Part shown: piece after piece, positions 20,233 to 28,052 of the stretch
How positions within the stretch are numbered: the first letter of the stretch is position 1
Layout: every line of letters starts with the position of its first letter
Assembly (NCBI GenBank): GCA_001917585.1
Contig: MNEG01000071.1
Location: forward strand, 1-37,887
Source of the DNA: Candidatus Rokubacteria bacterium 13_1_40CM_68_15
Lineage (GTDB): Bacteria > Methylomirabilota > Methylomirabilia > Rokubacteriales > CSP1-6
Direction: 5' to 3'
DNA: 37,887 nt
Translations under genes and position numbers: made by a program
Notes under the pieces: model-generated
Database searches by the model: none
Told to the model about the DNA's origin: nothing
Seen by the model: the letters and a program-made list of their open reading frames with translations, nothing else

Positions 20233-20880
20233 ATGAAGATCGGCTGCCACCTGCCGGTCTACGGGCCGGCAGCCACGCGGGCGACGATCCTCGGGTTCGC
20301 ACGGCGCATGGAGTCGCTCGGCTTCGACTCGCTCTGGGTGAGCGACCACGTCGTGATTCCGTGGACGATCCGCTCACGTTACCCGTACAGCCCCACTGGC
20401 GACTTCCCTCTGCCGCCAGCGACGCCGTTTCTCGAGCCGCTGACGACGCTCTCCGTCGTCGCCGGGGCGACCGAGCGCATCGCGCTCGGCACGACCGTGC
20501 TGGTGCTCGCCCACCGCCATCCGGTGTTGCTCGCCAAGATGCTGGCGACGCTCGACCAGCTGAGTGGCGGGCGCGTCATCGTCGGCGCCGGCGTCGGATG
20601 GATGAAGGAGGAGATCGAGCTGTTCGGTGTCGATTTCCGGAAGCGAGGCGCGTGGAGCGACGAGGCGCTGCGCGTGCTGCGCGCGTGCTGGCGAGACCCG
20701 CGGCCCAGCTTCACCGGCACGTTCTTCCGCTTCGACGAGCTCGGCGTGGAGCCCAAGCCCGTGCGTGGCGACATTCCGATCTGGATCGGGGGCGACACGC
20801 CGGCCGCGCTGCGCCGTGTCGCCGAGCTGGGCGACGGCTGGCACGCTGCGTTTCCCACACCGCAGTCGCTCGGCGAATAG
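20233..20880 (+). pseudogene. LLM-class flavin/F420-dependent oxidoreductase, interrupted by an in-frame TAG
   Basis: The ATG at 20233 lies 10 nt after the ligase stop. Its product begins MKIGCHLPVYGPAATRATIL and continues SLWVSDHVVIP, TTLSVVAGATERIALGTTVL, GGRVIVGAGVGWMKEEIELFG and PIWIGGDTPAALRRVAELGDGW, typical of the bacterial luciferase-like (LLM) TIM-barrel family with F420 or FMN. The frame ends at TAG (20878-20880) after 215 residues, whereas relatives have about 280-300. Reading on in the same frame gives LPALRDACRRAGRDMASVTL and SARVG, exactly what relatives carry at this point, before the similarity fades into DNA shared with the antisense doxX 3' end (next in-frame stop 21049-21051). 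This is best explained as a nonsense mutation plus loss of the C-terminus, i.e. a decaying gene; a sequencing error or stop-codon readthrough are alternatives. The longer 317-aa track ORF starting at 19927 is an overlap artefact. Confidence 0.75.
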
Positions 20881-20966
20881 CTGCCAGCTCTCCGTGACGC
20901 GTGCCGTCGGGCCGGGCGCGACATGGCGAGCGTCACCCTGAGCGCGCGCGTCGGGCGCGTGGGCGG

Positions 20967-21404
20967 CTACACGCCCTCGAACCTCGTCGCCAGTCGCGCC
21001 AGGGCGAGGGCGCCGAGCGACAGGCCGAAGTCGCGAAGGGCGATGTCGTAATAGCCCGGGATCAACAGCAAGTTGACGATGATCCCCCACAGCCAGGCCA
21101 TGACGAGATATCCACCGAACCGCGGCTTGAACGCCACGAACAGGCCGGCGATGACTTCGATGACGCCGACGCCCATCAGGAACGTGTGGGCGTCTACCGG
21201 CACGAGGCGGTTGACCATTGGGGCCAGGTACTGGTGCCAGGGCACCAACCGGTCGAAGAACTTGTCCAGGCCCGCGATGATCGGCAGGACCGTGAACCCC
21301 CAGCGGAGAATCTGGTAGGCCTCGTACCCTGCACCCCGGGCGACCACTGGAACCGGGCTCACCGGGTCAAAGGCGGAGACACGCGCACGCTCGAGTCTTG
21401 CCAT
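20967..21404 (-). CDS. DoxX-like small membrane protein
   Basis: 145 residues using ATG at 21404, which has GAGGG 8 nt upstream; the track start at 21437 lacks one. About four TM helices are visible: QILRWGFTVLPIIAGLDKFF, FLMGVGVIEVIAGLFVAF, YLVMAWLWGIIVNLLLIPGY and FGLSLGALALARLA. The helix arrangement and GLDKFFDR...HQYLAP near the first helix resemble the DoxX family of quinol-oxidase-associated and redox membrane proteins. Function is unknown. It is the last gene of the long minus-strand run (57 nt after the transaldolase gene) and its 3' end faces the interrupted LLM gene. Confidence 0.75.
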   Translation of the reverse strand: MARLERARVSAFDPVSPVPVVARGAGYEAYQILRWGFTVLPIIAGLDKFFDRLVPWHQYLAPMVNRLVPVDAHTFLMGVGVIEVIAGLFVAFKPRFGGYLVMAWLWGIIVNLLLIPGYYDIALRDFGLSLGALALARLATRFEGV

Positions 21405-21461
21405 AGCTACACCCTCCCTCGTCCGCGGGAGGGGCAAGGCTCGTGCCGGTGACTTTGGCCG

Positions 21462-22112
21462 CTAGATCTTCGCGCCGGACTTCTGCCAGTCGTCGAGGAA
21501 CTTCTTGAGGCCGATGTCGGTCAGCGGGTGCTTGATGAGCTGCTCGAGCACGCTGAACGGCATGGTCGCCACGTGAGCGCCCGCTTTGGCCGCATCGATC
21601 ACGTGCAAGGGATTTCGGATGGACGCAGCCAGCACTTGCGTCTTCAGGCCTTGCACCCGGTAGATCTCGCAGATGTCGCGGACGAGGTCCATGCCCACGA
21701 ACGAGATGTCGTCGAGGCGCCCGAGGAACGGGCTGATGTAGAAGGCTCCGGCCTTGGCGCTGAGCAGCGCCTGGTTCGCCGAGAAGCAGAGCGTCTGGTT
21801 CACGCGGATGCCCTTACCCGTGAGGTGCTTCACGGCCATGAGGCCGTCCTTCGTCATCGGGCACTTCACGACGACGTTGGGCGCGATCTGGGCCAGTTCC
21901 TCACCCTCCTTGACCATGCCCTCGAAATCGGTGGCGACCACCTCCAGGCTCACGTCGCCGGGCACGATGGCGCAGATCTCTTCGACGTGCGGGCGGAACG
22001 GCCGCTTCTCCTTGGCCACGAGCGTCGGGTTGGTGGTCACGCCGTCGACGACGCCGAGCGCCACGCCCTCCTTGATCTCGTTGATGTTCGCCGTATCGAG
22101 GAAGATCTTCAT
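21462..22112 (-). CDS. tal: Short transaldolase (transaldolase/fructose-6-phosphate aldolase family)
   Basis: 216 residues from ATG at 22112 ([13 protein letters not shown]), the usual length of the short MipB/TalC family. Class I aldolase residues are present: D6 in FLDTAN, N28 in VTTNPTL and the Schiff-base lysine K83 in NVVVKCPMT. Position 57 is glutamate (SLEVVATD). In this family Glu at this site is associated with transaldolase and Gln with fructose-6-phosphate aldolase (FsaA Q59), so transaldolase activity in the non-oxidative pentose phosphate pathway is predicted. The track ORF extends to 22214, but that extension overlaps the preceding cyclophilin-like gene and has no family similarity. 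Neighbours (a PfkB kinase and a cyclophilin-like protein) do not form an obvious pentose phosphate operon. Confidence 0.93.
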   Translation of the reverse strand: MKIFLDTANINEIKEGVALGVVDGVTTNPTLVAKEKRPFRPHVEEICAIVPGDVSLEVVATDFEGMVKEGEELAQIAPNVVVKCPMTKDGLMAVKHLTGKGIRVNQTLCFSANQALLSAKAGAFYISPFLGRLDDISFVGMDLVRDICEIYRVQGLKTQVLAASIRNPLHVIDAAKAGAHVATMPFSVLEQLIKHPLTDIGLKKFLDDWQKSGAKI

Positions 22113-22128
22113 GCCCCCGTCTCCTCCC

Positions 22129-22518
22129 TCATGATGCCCGCTCGATGCGCACTGGCGTGCCGGCGCGGACCTTCTTGAACACCGCGGCGTCGCCGTCCAC
22201 GCGACCGAGCACATTCACCGGGCTGGCCGGCCGGATCTCGTCGCCCTCGCTGGCCGGCGTCGCTCCGAAGAAGATGCAGAACGCCTGCCCGGGCGGCCAG
22301 TACCCGAGATCGCCCATGTCCACCGTCGCCCGGGGCGACTCCGCTGCGATCGCGATCCCGATACCGAAGTAAATCTCGTCTCCCCACGTCTGCGCCTTCG
22401 CCTCGATCGGCAGCGCATCCCACAGCGACAACGCAGACCGCGACGCGTTCAACTGCGCCGTGGCCGACACCGCGCCCGCAGTGATGCGGATCGTGCGCGG
22501 ACCGGCGCCCGGCGTCAT
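22129..22518 (-). CDS. Cyclophilin-like fold protein (TM1367 type)
   Basis: 129 residues from ATG at 22518 ([12 protein letters not shown]). The centre carries [13 protein letters not shown] and [19 protein letters not shown], the hallmark of small beta-barrel proteins with a cyclophilin-like fold (TM1367/DUF369-type). The family has no firmly established enzymatic function, and the prolyl isomerase catalytic residues of true cyclophilins are not evident. The longer track start at 22632 would read into the PfkB gene and is not used. The gene lies 47 nt after pfkB and 16 nt before the transaldolase gene, in the same direction. Confidence 0.8.
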   Translation of the reverse strand: MTPGAGPRTIRITAGAVSATAQLNASRSALSLWDALPIEAKAQTWGDEIYFGIGIAIAAESPRATVDMGDLGYWPPGQAFCIFFGATPASEGDEIRPASPVNVLGRVDGDAAVFKKVRAGTPVRIERAS

Positions 22519-22565
22519 CTGAGGCCCAGCGTAGTCGTCGCTCCGAGGCGCGTCAAGCTGACGGC

Positions 22566-23408
22566 TCACTCGGCCTTGCGGTAGCGGTCGAGGACTGCAG
22601 TCATCGTCTCGCGGTCGGGAATGGTCGACCACCCCTGCCCTTCCACCGAGAGCGATGCGGCGCAGGTGGCCACGGCCGCGGCCTGCCAGGGATCGCCGTC
22701 CACGTGGTACCCGATGAGGAAGGCGGCGGCGAACACATCGCCCGCGCCGGTGGGATCGACCTCACGTGCCGGCCGGGGCCTGATCTCGTAGCGCTCGCCA
22801 TTCACGTAGAGGAGCGCGCCGGCCGCCCCCGCGGTGACGGCAGCGACGGGCAGACGCTGGAGCCACTCCAGCATCTGGGCCTCCTGCCCGAGGACGTCCT
22901 CGTCGGAGAGAAAGAGGCCCTGCAGGCGGCCGAGGAGGTCGCGCGACGGTACCCAGCGCTGGCTACGCACCTCGCCGTCGCGGCCGGCCGCGCGCAGCCA
23001 GCCCTGTCCGGCGGCCGCCAGCGTGGCGTCAGCGAACATGGCGCCGATCGCGGGATCGACGTCGTCGAGGACCGGCGCCAGCAGCACGAGGCGCGCATCG
23101 CGCCAATCGTCCGGGACGTCGGCCGGGGTCAGCGAGCGCGCGGCGATGGGACGCCGCATCGTGCGGTGGCTCCCATCGATGCGGTGCTCGAAGACCGTCG
23201 TGTGCGGCGCGTCGACCGTCACCACTTCGATCTGCGGCGGCAGGAGATCGAGCGGGAAATCGTCGCCGTGGCTGGTCAGGATCCCGGCCGTCAGGCCGAG
23301 CCGATGCGCGGTGACGGCGGCGAAGAGCGCGGCGCCGCCTGGTCGGACGTCATCACCGAAGTGGTCGAGGGTGACGTGGCCGACGGCGACGAAGTCGGGC
23401 GCGGCCAT
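22566..23408 (-). CDS. PfkB-family carbohydrate or nucleoside kinase
   Basis: 280 residues from ATG at 23408, with GAGGT just upstream; its start lies 2 nt after the stop of the lipoprotein hydrolase gene. The track start at 23852 is an overlap artefact. Family features: N-terminal FVAVGHVTLDHFG, the glycine-rich PGGAALFAAVTAHRLG, and the C-terminal PfkB signature DPTGAGDVFAAAFLIG, where the GAGD aspartate is the catalytic base and the glycines form the anion hole. The family phosphorylates sugars, nucleosides or inositol-type alcohols; the substrate cannot be fixed from sequence. The proximity of a transaldolase gene is compatible with a sugar substrate but is weak evidence. Confidence 0.88.
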   Translation of the reverse strand: MAAPDFVAVGHVTLDHFGDDVRPGGAALFAAVTAHRLGLTAGILTSHGDDFPLDLLPPQIEVVTVDAPHTTVFEHRIDGSHRTMRRPIAARSLTPADVPDDWRDARLVLLAPVLDDVDPAIGAMFADATLAAAGQGWLRAAGRDGEVRSQRWVPSRDLLGRLQGLFLSDEDVLGQEAQMLEWLQRLPVAAVTAGAAGALLYVNGERYEIRPRPAREVDPTGAGDVFAAAFLIGYHVDGDPWQAAAVATCAASLSVEGQGWSTIPDRETMTAVLDRYRKAE

Positions 23409-23410
23409 GC

Positions 23411-24310
23411 CTACCTCAAGAGCGTGGCGAGCTGGGCCAGAACGTTCTTTCGCGCCGCAGCGGTGGCGGCCGGGCTCCACCCCAGTGTCGCGCCCTTGCG
23501 GACGCACTCGGGAAGCCGGGAGACAGGCGGTGCGTCGAAGCTGGTGGCGTTGATGCGGCAGGCCGCTCCGCTGTCGACGTTGGGAAGATGAGTGATGGAA
23601 AGTCCAATGTTGTCGAAGCTGTGGTGAGCGCCGCGGTAGATCGTGATGTCGGCGTCGTTGCCGGCGGCTTTCATGTCCTTCACCAGCTCGGCGCAGGGCG
23701 CGGCCGGCGTCCAGTCGTCGAGCTCGCCGGAGTGGATGCGAACGGGCCCGGCCAGGCGCAGCAGCTCCGGATACCGGACGCTGCACAATGGGTAGAACGG
23801 CAGGAAGACCCGGAAACCCGGACCGCCGGCGCCGTAACGATCGCGGGCCCACGTCGTTGCGCTACGCAGCGTGACGATGCCTCCGTGCGAAAAGCCCATC
23901 AGCACGATCCGATCGCGATCGACGCGTGGATGCGTGGCGAGAAGCTTCAGCGCGGCGTAGGCGTCGGGAATGCGATCGTTCGCGGACAGCTTCAGCGCGT
24001 TGGTACACACTTCCCGCAGGCCTCGCCCGCTGAAGCTATCGACCACGAGCGTCGCGAAGCCGGCGTCACGGAGCGGCGGCACCCACCCAGCGTCGGCGTT
24101 CCCGACGCCGCCGCAGCCGTGCATCAGGATGACGGCCGCCACGCGCCCGGCACCGTTGGGAAAGCGAAGGACGCCGGAGAGGACGACGACGCCGTCGGGG
24201 GAGAAGTGAACGGTGCCGGCCTCACCCGCCCTCAGCGTGCGGGGGACCTCACTGGCGGAGGGCGCACAGCCGCTCAGCGCGACGAGAACGATCAGCCATC
24301 TCCCGCCCAT
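23411..24310 (-). CDS. Dienelactone-hydrolase-like alpha/beta-hydrolase lipoprotein
   Basis: 299 residues from ATG at 24310 (MGGRWLIVLVALSGC). The start gives a lipoprotein signal with a lipobox ending at C15, so the enzyme is probably lipid-anchored outside the cytoplasmic membrane. The hydrolase core shows the oxyanion segment LMHGCGGVG, the nucleophile elbow GFSHGG (S141), an acid in SGELDDWTP (D198 or D199) and a histidine in GAHHSFDN (H229 or H230). Classical dienelactone hydrolase uses Cys as nucleophile; this one has Ser, as in many esterase-like relatives. Several other Cys residues (PLCSV, APCAEL, AACRI) could form disulphides, consistent with export. It starts 4 nt after the acyl-CoA dehydrogenase stop. 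The track start at 24466 lies inside the dehydrogenase gene and is rejected. Confidence 0.87.
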   Translation of the reverse strand: MGGRWLIVLVALSGCAPSASEVPRTLRAGEAGTVHFSPDGVVVLSGVLRFPNGAGRVAAVILMHGCGGVGNADAGWVPPLRDAGFATLVVDSFSGRGLREVCTNALKLSANDRIPDAYAALKLLATHPRVDRDRIVLMGFSHGGIVTLRSATTWARDRYGAGGPGFRVFLPFYPLCSVRYPELLRLAGPVRIHSGELDDWTPAAPCAELVKDMKAAGNDADITIYRGAHHSFDNIGLSITHLPNVDSGAACRINATSFDAPPVSRLPECVRKGATLGWSPAATAAARKNVLAQLATLLR

Positions 24311-24314
24311 CAGG

Positions 24315-25463
24315 TCAGAGCGGCAGGTGCTTGGCGATGATCTCGCGCATGATCTCGCTGGTCCCGCCGCCGATGGGCAGCAGCCGCGCGTCGCGCGCGA
24401 AGCGCTCGATCGGATACTCGCGCATATATCCGTAGCCGCCGTGGAGCTGCACACAGTCGTAGGCAACGCGGTTCACCATCTCGGCCGTGAAGAGCTTGAC
24501 CATGGAGATCTCGCGGACGGCCTCCTCGCCCGCCTCGTACTTGAGGCACACCGAGTACGTGAGCGCCCGGGCCGCTTCGAGCTGCGTGGCGCAGTCGGCG
24601 AGCTTGTGGCGCACCACCTGCTTGTCGGACAGCGGGGCACCGAAGGCCTGGCGCTCGCGGACGTAGGCCATCGTGTCGTCGAGCGCCCGGTCGGCCATTC
24701 CGATGGCGTGCAGGCCGGCCACCAGCCGCTCGCGCTGGAAGACGCGCATCACCTCGTAAAAGCCCACGCCTTCGCGGCCGAGCAGGTTTTCGGCGGGCAC
24801 CCGCATGTCCTGAAAGGCGAGCTCGGCCGTGTCGGAGGCGCGCATGCCCATCTTGTCGAGCGTGCGGCTCACCGTAAATCCCGGCGTGTCGCGCTCGACG
24901 AGAAACATCGAGATGCCACGGTGGCGCTTGTCGGCGCTGCCCGCCTCGACGCGCGCGGCCACGAAGAAGACGTCGGCGGTGGCGCCGTTGGTGATGAACA
25001 TCTTGGAGCCGTTGAGCACGTACCGATCGCCGTCGCGCACCGCCCGCGTGCGGATCGCAGCGACGTCGCTGCCTCCGCCGGGCTCGGTCACCGCGATGGC
25101 GGTGAGCAGCTCCCCCCGACACATGCCCGGCAGGTACTTCGTCTTGAGCGCCTCGCTCCCCGTCCAGTAGAGATGGGGCGAGGCCATGTCACAGTGGACG
25201 CCGACGGCCATGGCAAAGGAGCCCGAGCGCGAGCGTGCACACTCTTCATGCAGCACCATCGTCGTGCGGAGGTCGGCGCCGCTCCCTCCGTACTTCTCGT
25301 CGTATTCGAGGCCGAGGAACCCGAGCTCGCCCAGGCGCGGCCAGATCGACCGCGGCATCCGGCCGGCCCCTTCCCACTCTTCGACGTGCGGCATGATCTC
25401 GCGCTCGACGAACTGCCGTACCGTCGCGCGAAACATCTCGTGCTGCTCGTTGAAAATCTTCAT
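24315..25463 (-). CDS. Acyl-CoA dehydrogenase
   Basis: 382 residues from ATG at 25463, the normal length for FAD-dependent acyl-CoA dehydrogenases, which introduce the alpha-beta double bond in acyl-CoAs. Family motifs: GLEYDEKYGGSGAD, AIAVTEPGGGSDVAAI, YVLNGSKMFITNG, DKMGMRASDTAELAF, QLHGGYGYMREYPIERFARD. The C-terminal segment is IGGGTSEIM, so the catalytic glutamate of the medium-chain type (YEGT) is glycine. The alternative base used by long-chain and isovaleryl-type enzymes is probably E245 in QRERLVAG. That points away from straight medium-chain substrates and toward long or branched acyl-CoAs, by analogy only. The PaaK-like gene lies just upstream (50-nt gap), so the acyl-CoA made there is a plausible substrate. 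Confidence 0.95.
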   Translation of the reverse strand: MKIFNEQHEMFRATVRQFVEREIMPHVEEWEGAGRMPRSIWPRLGELGFLGLEYDEKYGGSGADLRTTMVLHEECARSRSGSFAMAVGVHCDMASPHLYWTGSEALKTKYLPGMCRGELLTAIAVTEPGGGSDVAAIRTRAVRDGDRYVLNGSKMFITNGATADVFFVAARVEAGSADKRHRGISMFLVERDTPGFTVSRTLDKMGMRASDTAELAFQDMRVPAENLLGREGVGFYEVMRVFQRERLVAGLHAIGMADRALDDTMAYVRERQAFGAPLSDKQVVRHKLADCATQLEAARALTYSVCLKYEAGEEAVREISMVKLFTAEMVNRVAYDCVQLHGGYGYMREYPIERFARDARLLPIGGGTSEIMREIIAKHLPL

Positions 25464-25513
25464 TCAATCCACCCAGAACGCAACGCGATGCTGCTTGCCG
25501 AAGATCTTCACGC

Positions 25514-26776
25514 TCAGTCCCACTTTCGCTCGTCGCTGATCTTCTTGGCGCCGTCGGGAATGCTGCCGGCCGACACGACCTGCACGCTGCCGCGCAGCTT
25601 CATCACGTCGCGAATGGCCGCCTCCAGCCTGGGCGTGACGGCCTCGGCGCTGGCGCCGGGGGCCAGCTCCACGCAGAACTTCAGCGAGTCCTGATGGCCT
25701 TCGCGGCCGACGACCACCTGATACTTCGCGATGCCCGACGCCCGGGCGACGACCTCGTCGGCCTGACGAGGGTGGATGAACATCCCTCGGACCTTGGTGA
25801 CCTCGTCGGCGCGCCCGCGCCAGCCGAGCATCCGCGCCGAGGTGCGGCCGCAGGGACAGCGCGCGTCGTCGATGATCGTCAGGTCGCCGGTCCCGAAGCG
25901 GATCATCGGGTACGTCGTGTTGTGGACCGTCGCCACCAGCTCGCCGATCTGGCCGTAGGGCAGCGGCTCGCCGCTCTGAGGATCACAGACCTGGACGACC
26001 GCGTCCTCGACCAGATGCATGCCGGCCTTCTCCGGACACTCGTAGGCGACCAGCCCGAGATCGGCCGTGCCGAAGCCCTGGCGCGTCATGATGCCGTGCT
26101 CGTCCTCGAACTGCTTGCGCAGCGACTCGGGCAGCGGCTCGGCGCCGACCTGGGCGACCTCGAGGCCGAGACGGCCGACGCCCATCTCCTTGGCGCGCTG
26201 CAGGATCGTCATCAGGAAGCTCGGCGTTCCCACGTAGCCGGTGGCGTGGACGGCGCGGGCCACGGTGACCTGCGTGTCGGTGTTGCCGACGCCCGTGGGC
26301 ACCGCCGTGCAGCCGATGAGGTTGAGCGCCTCGTCGAGCTCGTGCGCGGCCGGCACCAGGTGATAGAGGAAGGTGTTGATGACGACGTCGCCGGGCCGGA
26401 AGCCGCCCGCGAAGAGACACGTCTCCGCGTGCCACTCGCTGATCTCGGGGCCCATCGGCTCGAGGATCGGCCCCGGCGACACGAAGATCCTCCGCACCCG
26501 ACGCATCGGGACGGTGCAGAAGCCGCCGAACGGGGGATCGGCCTTCTGCAGATCGGGCATCTCGCTCTTCTTGATGACCGGCAGCCGGGCCAGATCATCC
26601 GGGCCGCGCAAGTCCTTGGGCCCGAGACCGGCACGCTCGAGCCGCCGGCGCACGCCGGGCGCCTTCTCCCAGGCGAGCTCCAGCAGGTCGGCCAGCCACC
26701 GGGCCTGATACCGCTCGCGCGCCGCCGGCGGCATGGTCTCCTTCTCACGGTTCCAGTACCCGCTTCGCCGGTCCAT
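25514..26776 (-). CDS. PaaK-like (phenylacetate-CoA ligase family) adenylate-forming protein
   Basis: 420 residues from ATG at 26776, preceded by GGAGGAG; the track start at 27181 overlaps the haemoglobin gene and is rejected. PaaK-family features: the N-terminal LLELAWEKAPGVRRRLERAG, FGTADLGLVAYEC at the acyl/AMP site, MIRFGTGDLT, CPCGRTSARM with the zinc-type Cys pair, GWRGRADEVTKVRGMFIHPRQ and the C-terminal KISDERKWD. The phosphate-binding loop that is usually SSGTTGKP reads SPGPILEPMG here (about residues 100-109), a marked departure that may change ATP handling. PaaK enzymes make aryl- or acyl-CoA thioesters; the substrate here is unknown. It follows the truncated haemoglobin gene by 17 nt and precedes the acyl-CoA dehydrogenase gene. 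Confidence 0.88.
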   Translation of the reverse strand: MDRRSGYWNREKETMPPAARERYQARWLADLLELAWEKAPGVRRRLERAGLGPKDLRGPDDLARLPVIKKSEMPDLQKADPPFGGFCTVPMRRVRRIFVSPGPILEPMGPEISEWHAETCLFAGGFRPGDVVINTFLYHLVPAAHELDEALNLIGCTAVPTGVGNTDTQVTVARAVHATGYVGTPSFLMTILQRAKEMGVGRLGLEVAQVGAEPLPESLRKQFEDEHGIMTRQGFGTADLGLVAYECPEKAGMHLVEDAVVQVCDPQSGEPLPYGQIGELVATVHNTTYPMIRFGTGDLTIIDDARCPCGRTSARMLGWRGRADEVTKVRGMFIHPRQADEVVARASGIAKYQVVVGREGHQDSLKFCVELAPGASAEAVTPRLEAAIRDVMKLRGSVQVVSAGSIPDGAKKISDERKWD

Positions 26777-26793
26777 CTTCTCCTCCGACGGTC

Positions 26794-27240
26794 TCACTGC
26801 GCGACGATGTCCTTCTTCATGGGCGCGAGCAGCCCGATCAGCTCCTCCTGGTCCTTCTTCGCGACCTTGCGCTTGTCGAGCGCCTTGATCAGGTCTTCCA
26901 CGGTCGCATTCCAGTCGGCCTCGGTGATGGCCATCCCCTGGTGGGCGGCCTTCATGTCCTTGCCCAGGTACGAGCACGGCCCGCCCGTCGCCTCGCACAC
27001 CTGATCGGAGGCGTTGGTCTTCAGCTTCTCGACCTGCGCCGGCGTCAGCTTGGTGAACCGGGCGTTGACGCGCGGATCGGCCACGAGGAACGCCACGAAG
27101 TCGTCGACGACTCCTCGGATGCCGTCGCGCCCGCCCAGCCGCTTGTACAGTGTCGGCTCCGGCTCGCCCATCGTTGCGCACGCGCCCAGCGTGACCACCA
27201 ACACGGCCAGCAACACGATCCCACCGAGGACTCTCTTCAC
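26794..27240 (-). CDS. Lipid-anchored group I truncated haemoglobin
   Basis: 148 residues from GTG at 27240, with AGGAGGG upstream. The N-terminus is a lipoprotein signal, VLLAVLVVTLGAC (lipobox cysteine C21). The mature part is a truncated globin of the group I type: LYKRLGGRDGIRGVVDDFV, VNARFTKL, GGPCSYLGKDMKAAHQGMAIT with the proximal haem-ligand histidine H100, and ADWNATVEDL. At the B10 position, usually Tyr (VDDFY) in this family, Val appears to be present, so oxygen or NO stabilisation should differ. Truncated haemoglobins bind O2, NO or CO and are mostly cytoplasmic, so export with a lipid anchor is unusual. The gene is embedded between livF1 (11-nt gap) and the PaaK-like gene (17-nt gap). 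Role unknown; NO/O2 protection or electron transfer at the membrane are guesses. Confidence 0.88.
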   Translation of the reverse strand: MKRVLGGIVLLAVLVVTLGACATMGEPEPTLYKRLGGRDGIRGVVDDFVAFLVADPRVNARFTKLTPAQVEKLKTNASDQVCEATGGPCSYLGKDMKAAHQGMAITEADWNATVEDLIKALDKRKVAKKDQEELIGLLAPMKKDIVAQ

Positions 27241-27251
27241 GCCCCGCCCTC

Positions 27252-28046
27252 CTAGCTCAGCCAGCGCTTGCGGCGCTTGTAGTGCTTCACGTCCCGGTAC
27301 GACTTCCGAGCCCCCACTTCGGTGAGGCCCAGGTAGAACTCCTTGATGTCGGCGTTCGCGCGCAGCGCCTCGGCCGTGCCCTCAAGGACGATTCGGCCAT
27401 TTTCTATCACGTACCCGTGCTCCGCGATCGTCAGCGCCAGCGTCGCGTTCTGCTCGACCAGCAGCACGGTCAGCTGCTCCTGGCGATTGAGGCGCTGGAC
27501 GATGGCGAAAATCTCCTCGACCAGCATCGGCGCCAGTCCGAGCGATGGCTCGTCGAGCAGCATCACGCGCGGAGTCGACATGAGTGCGCGGCCGATGACG
27601 AGCATCTGCTGCTCGCCGCCGGAAAGATACCCCGCCTGCACGGCGCGGCGCTCGCGCAGCCGCGGGAAATACTCGTACACGCGATCGATGCCCTGGCGCA
27701 CGCGCTGGCGGTCGCCCTGCACGTGGGCGCCCGCGATCAGATTCTCCTCGGTCGTCAGGTGCTCGAAGACGCGGCGTCCCTCGAAGACCTGCACGACGCC
27801 CTGCTTGACCACCACGTGCGGCGGCAGCCGGTCGATGCGCGTGCCATGGAGCTCGATCGAGCCCTTGGTCACCTCGCCGCGCTCGGCGCGGAGCAGGCCG
27901 GAGATGGCCTTGAGGGTCGTCGTCTTGCCGGCGCCGTTGGCGCCGAGCAGCGTGGTGATGCCGCCCTCAGGGACGTTGAGCGACACCCCCTTGAGGACGA
28001 GGATGACGCCGTCGTAGATGACCTCGATGTTGTTGAGCGTGAGCAT
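27252..28046 (-). CDS. livF: Branched-chain amino acid-type ABC transporter ATPase LivF (copy 1)
   Basis: 264 residues from ATG at 28046. ABC ATPase motifs: Walker A GANGAGKT (35-42), Q-loop region VVQVFEGRRVFEHLT, signature LSGGEQQ (141-147), Walker B VMLLDEPSLGL and the switch histidine replaced by the LivF-type LLVEQNA. It powers uptake with LivG and the LivH/LivM permeases. The C-terminus carries a basic tail KSYRDVKHYKRRKRWLS almost identical to that of livF2. No ribosome site is visible: the 30 nt before the ATG are a 26-bp GC palindrome, so expression may depend on that structure or on coupling to livK1. Confidence 0.95.
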   Translation of the reverse strand: MLTLNNIEVIYDGVILVLKGVSLNVPEGGITTLLGANGAGKTTTLKAISGLLRAERGEVTKGSIELHGTRIDRLPPHVVVKQGVVQVFEGRRVFEHLTTEENLIAGAHVQGDRQRVRQGIDRVYEYFPRLRERRAVQAGYLSGGEQQMLVIGRALMSTPRVMLLDEPSLGLAPMLVEEIFAIVQRLNRQEQLTVLLVEQNATLALTIAEHGYVIENGRIVLEGTAEALRANADIKEFYLGLTEVGARKSYRDVKHYKRRKRWLS

Positions 28047-28052
28047 GGGTGC

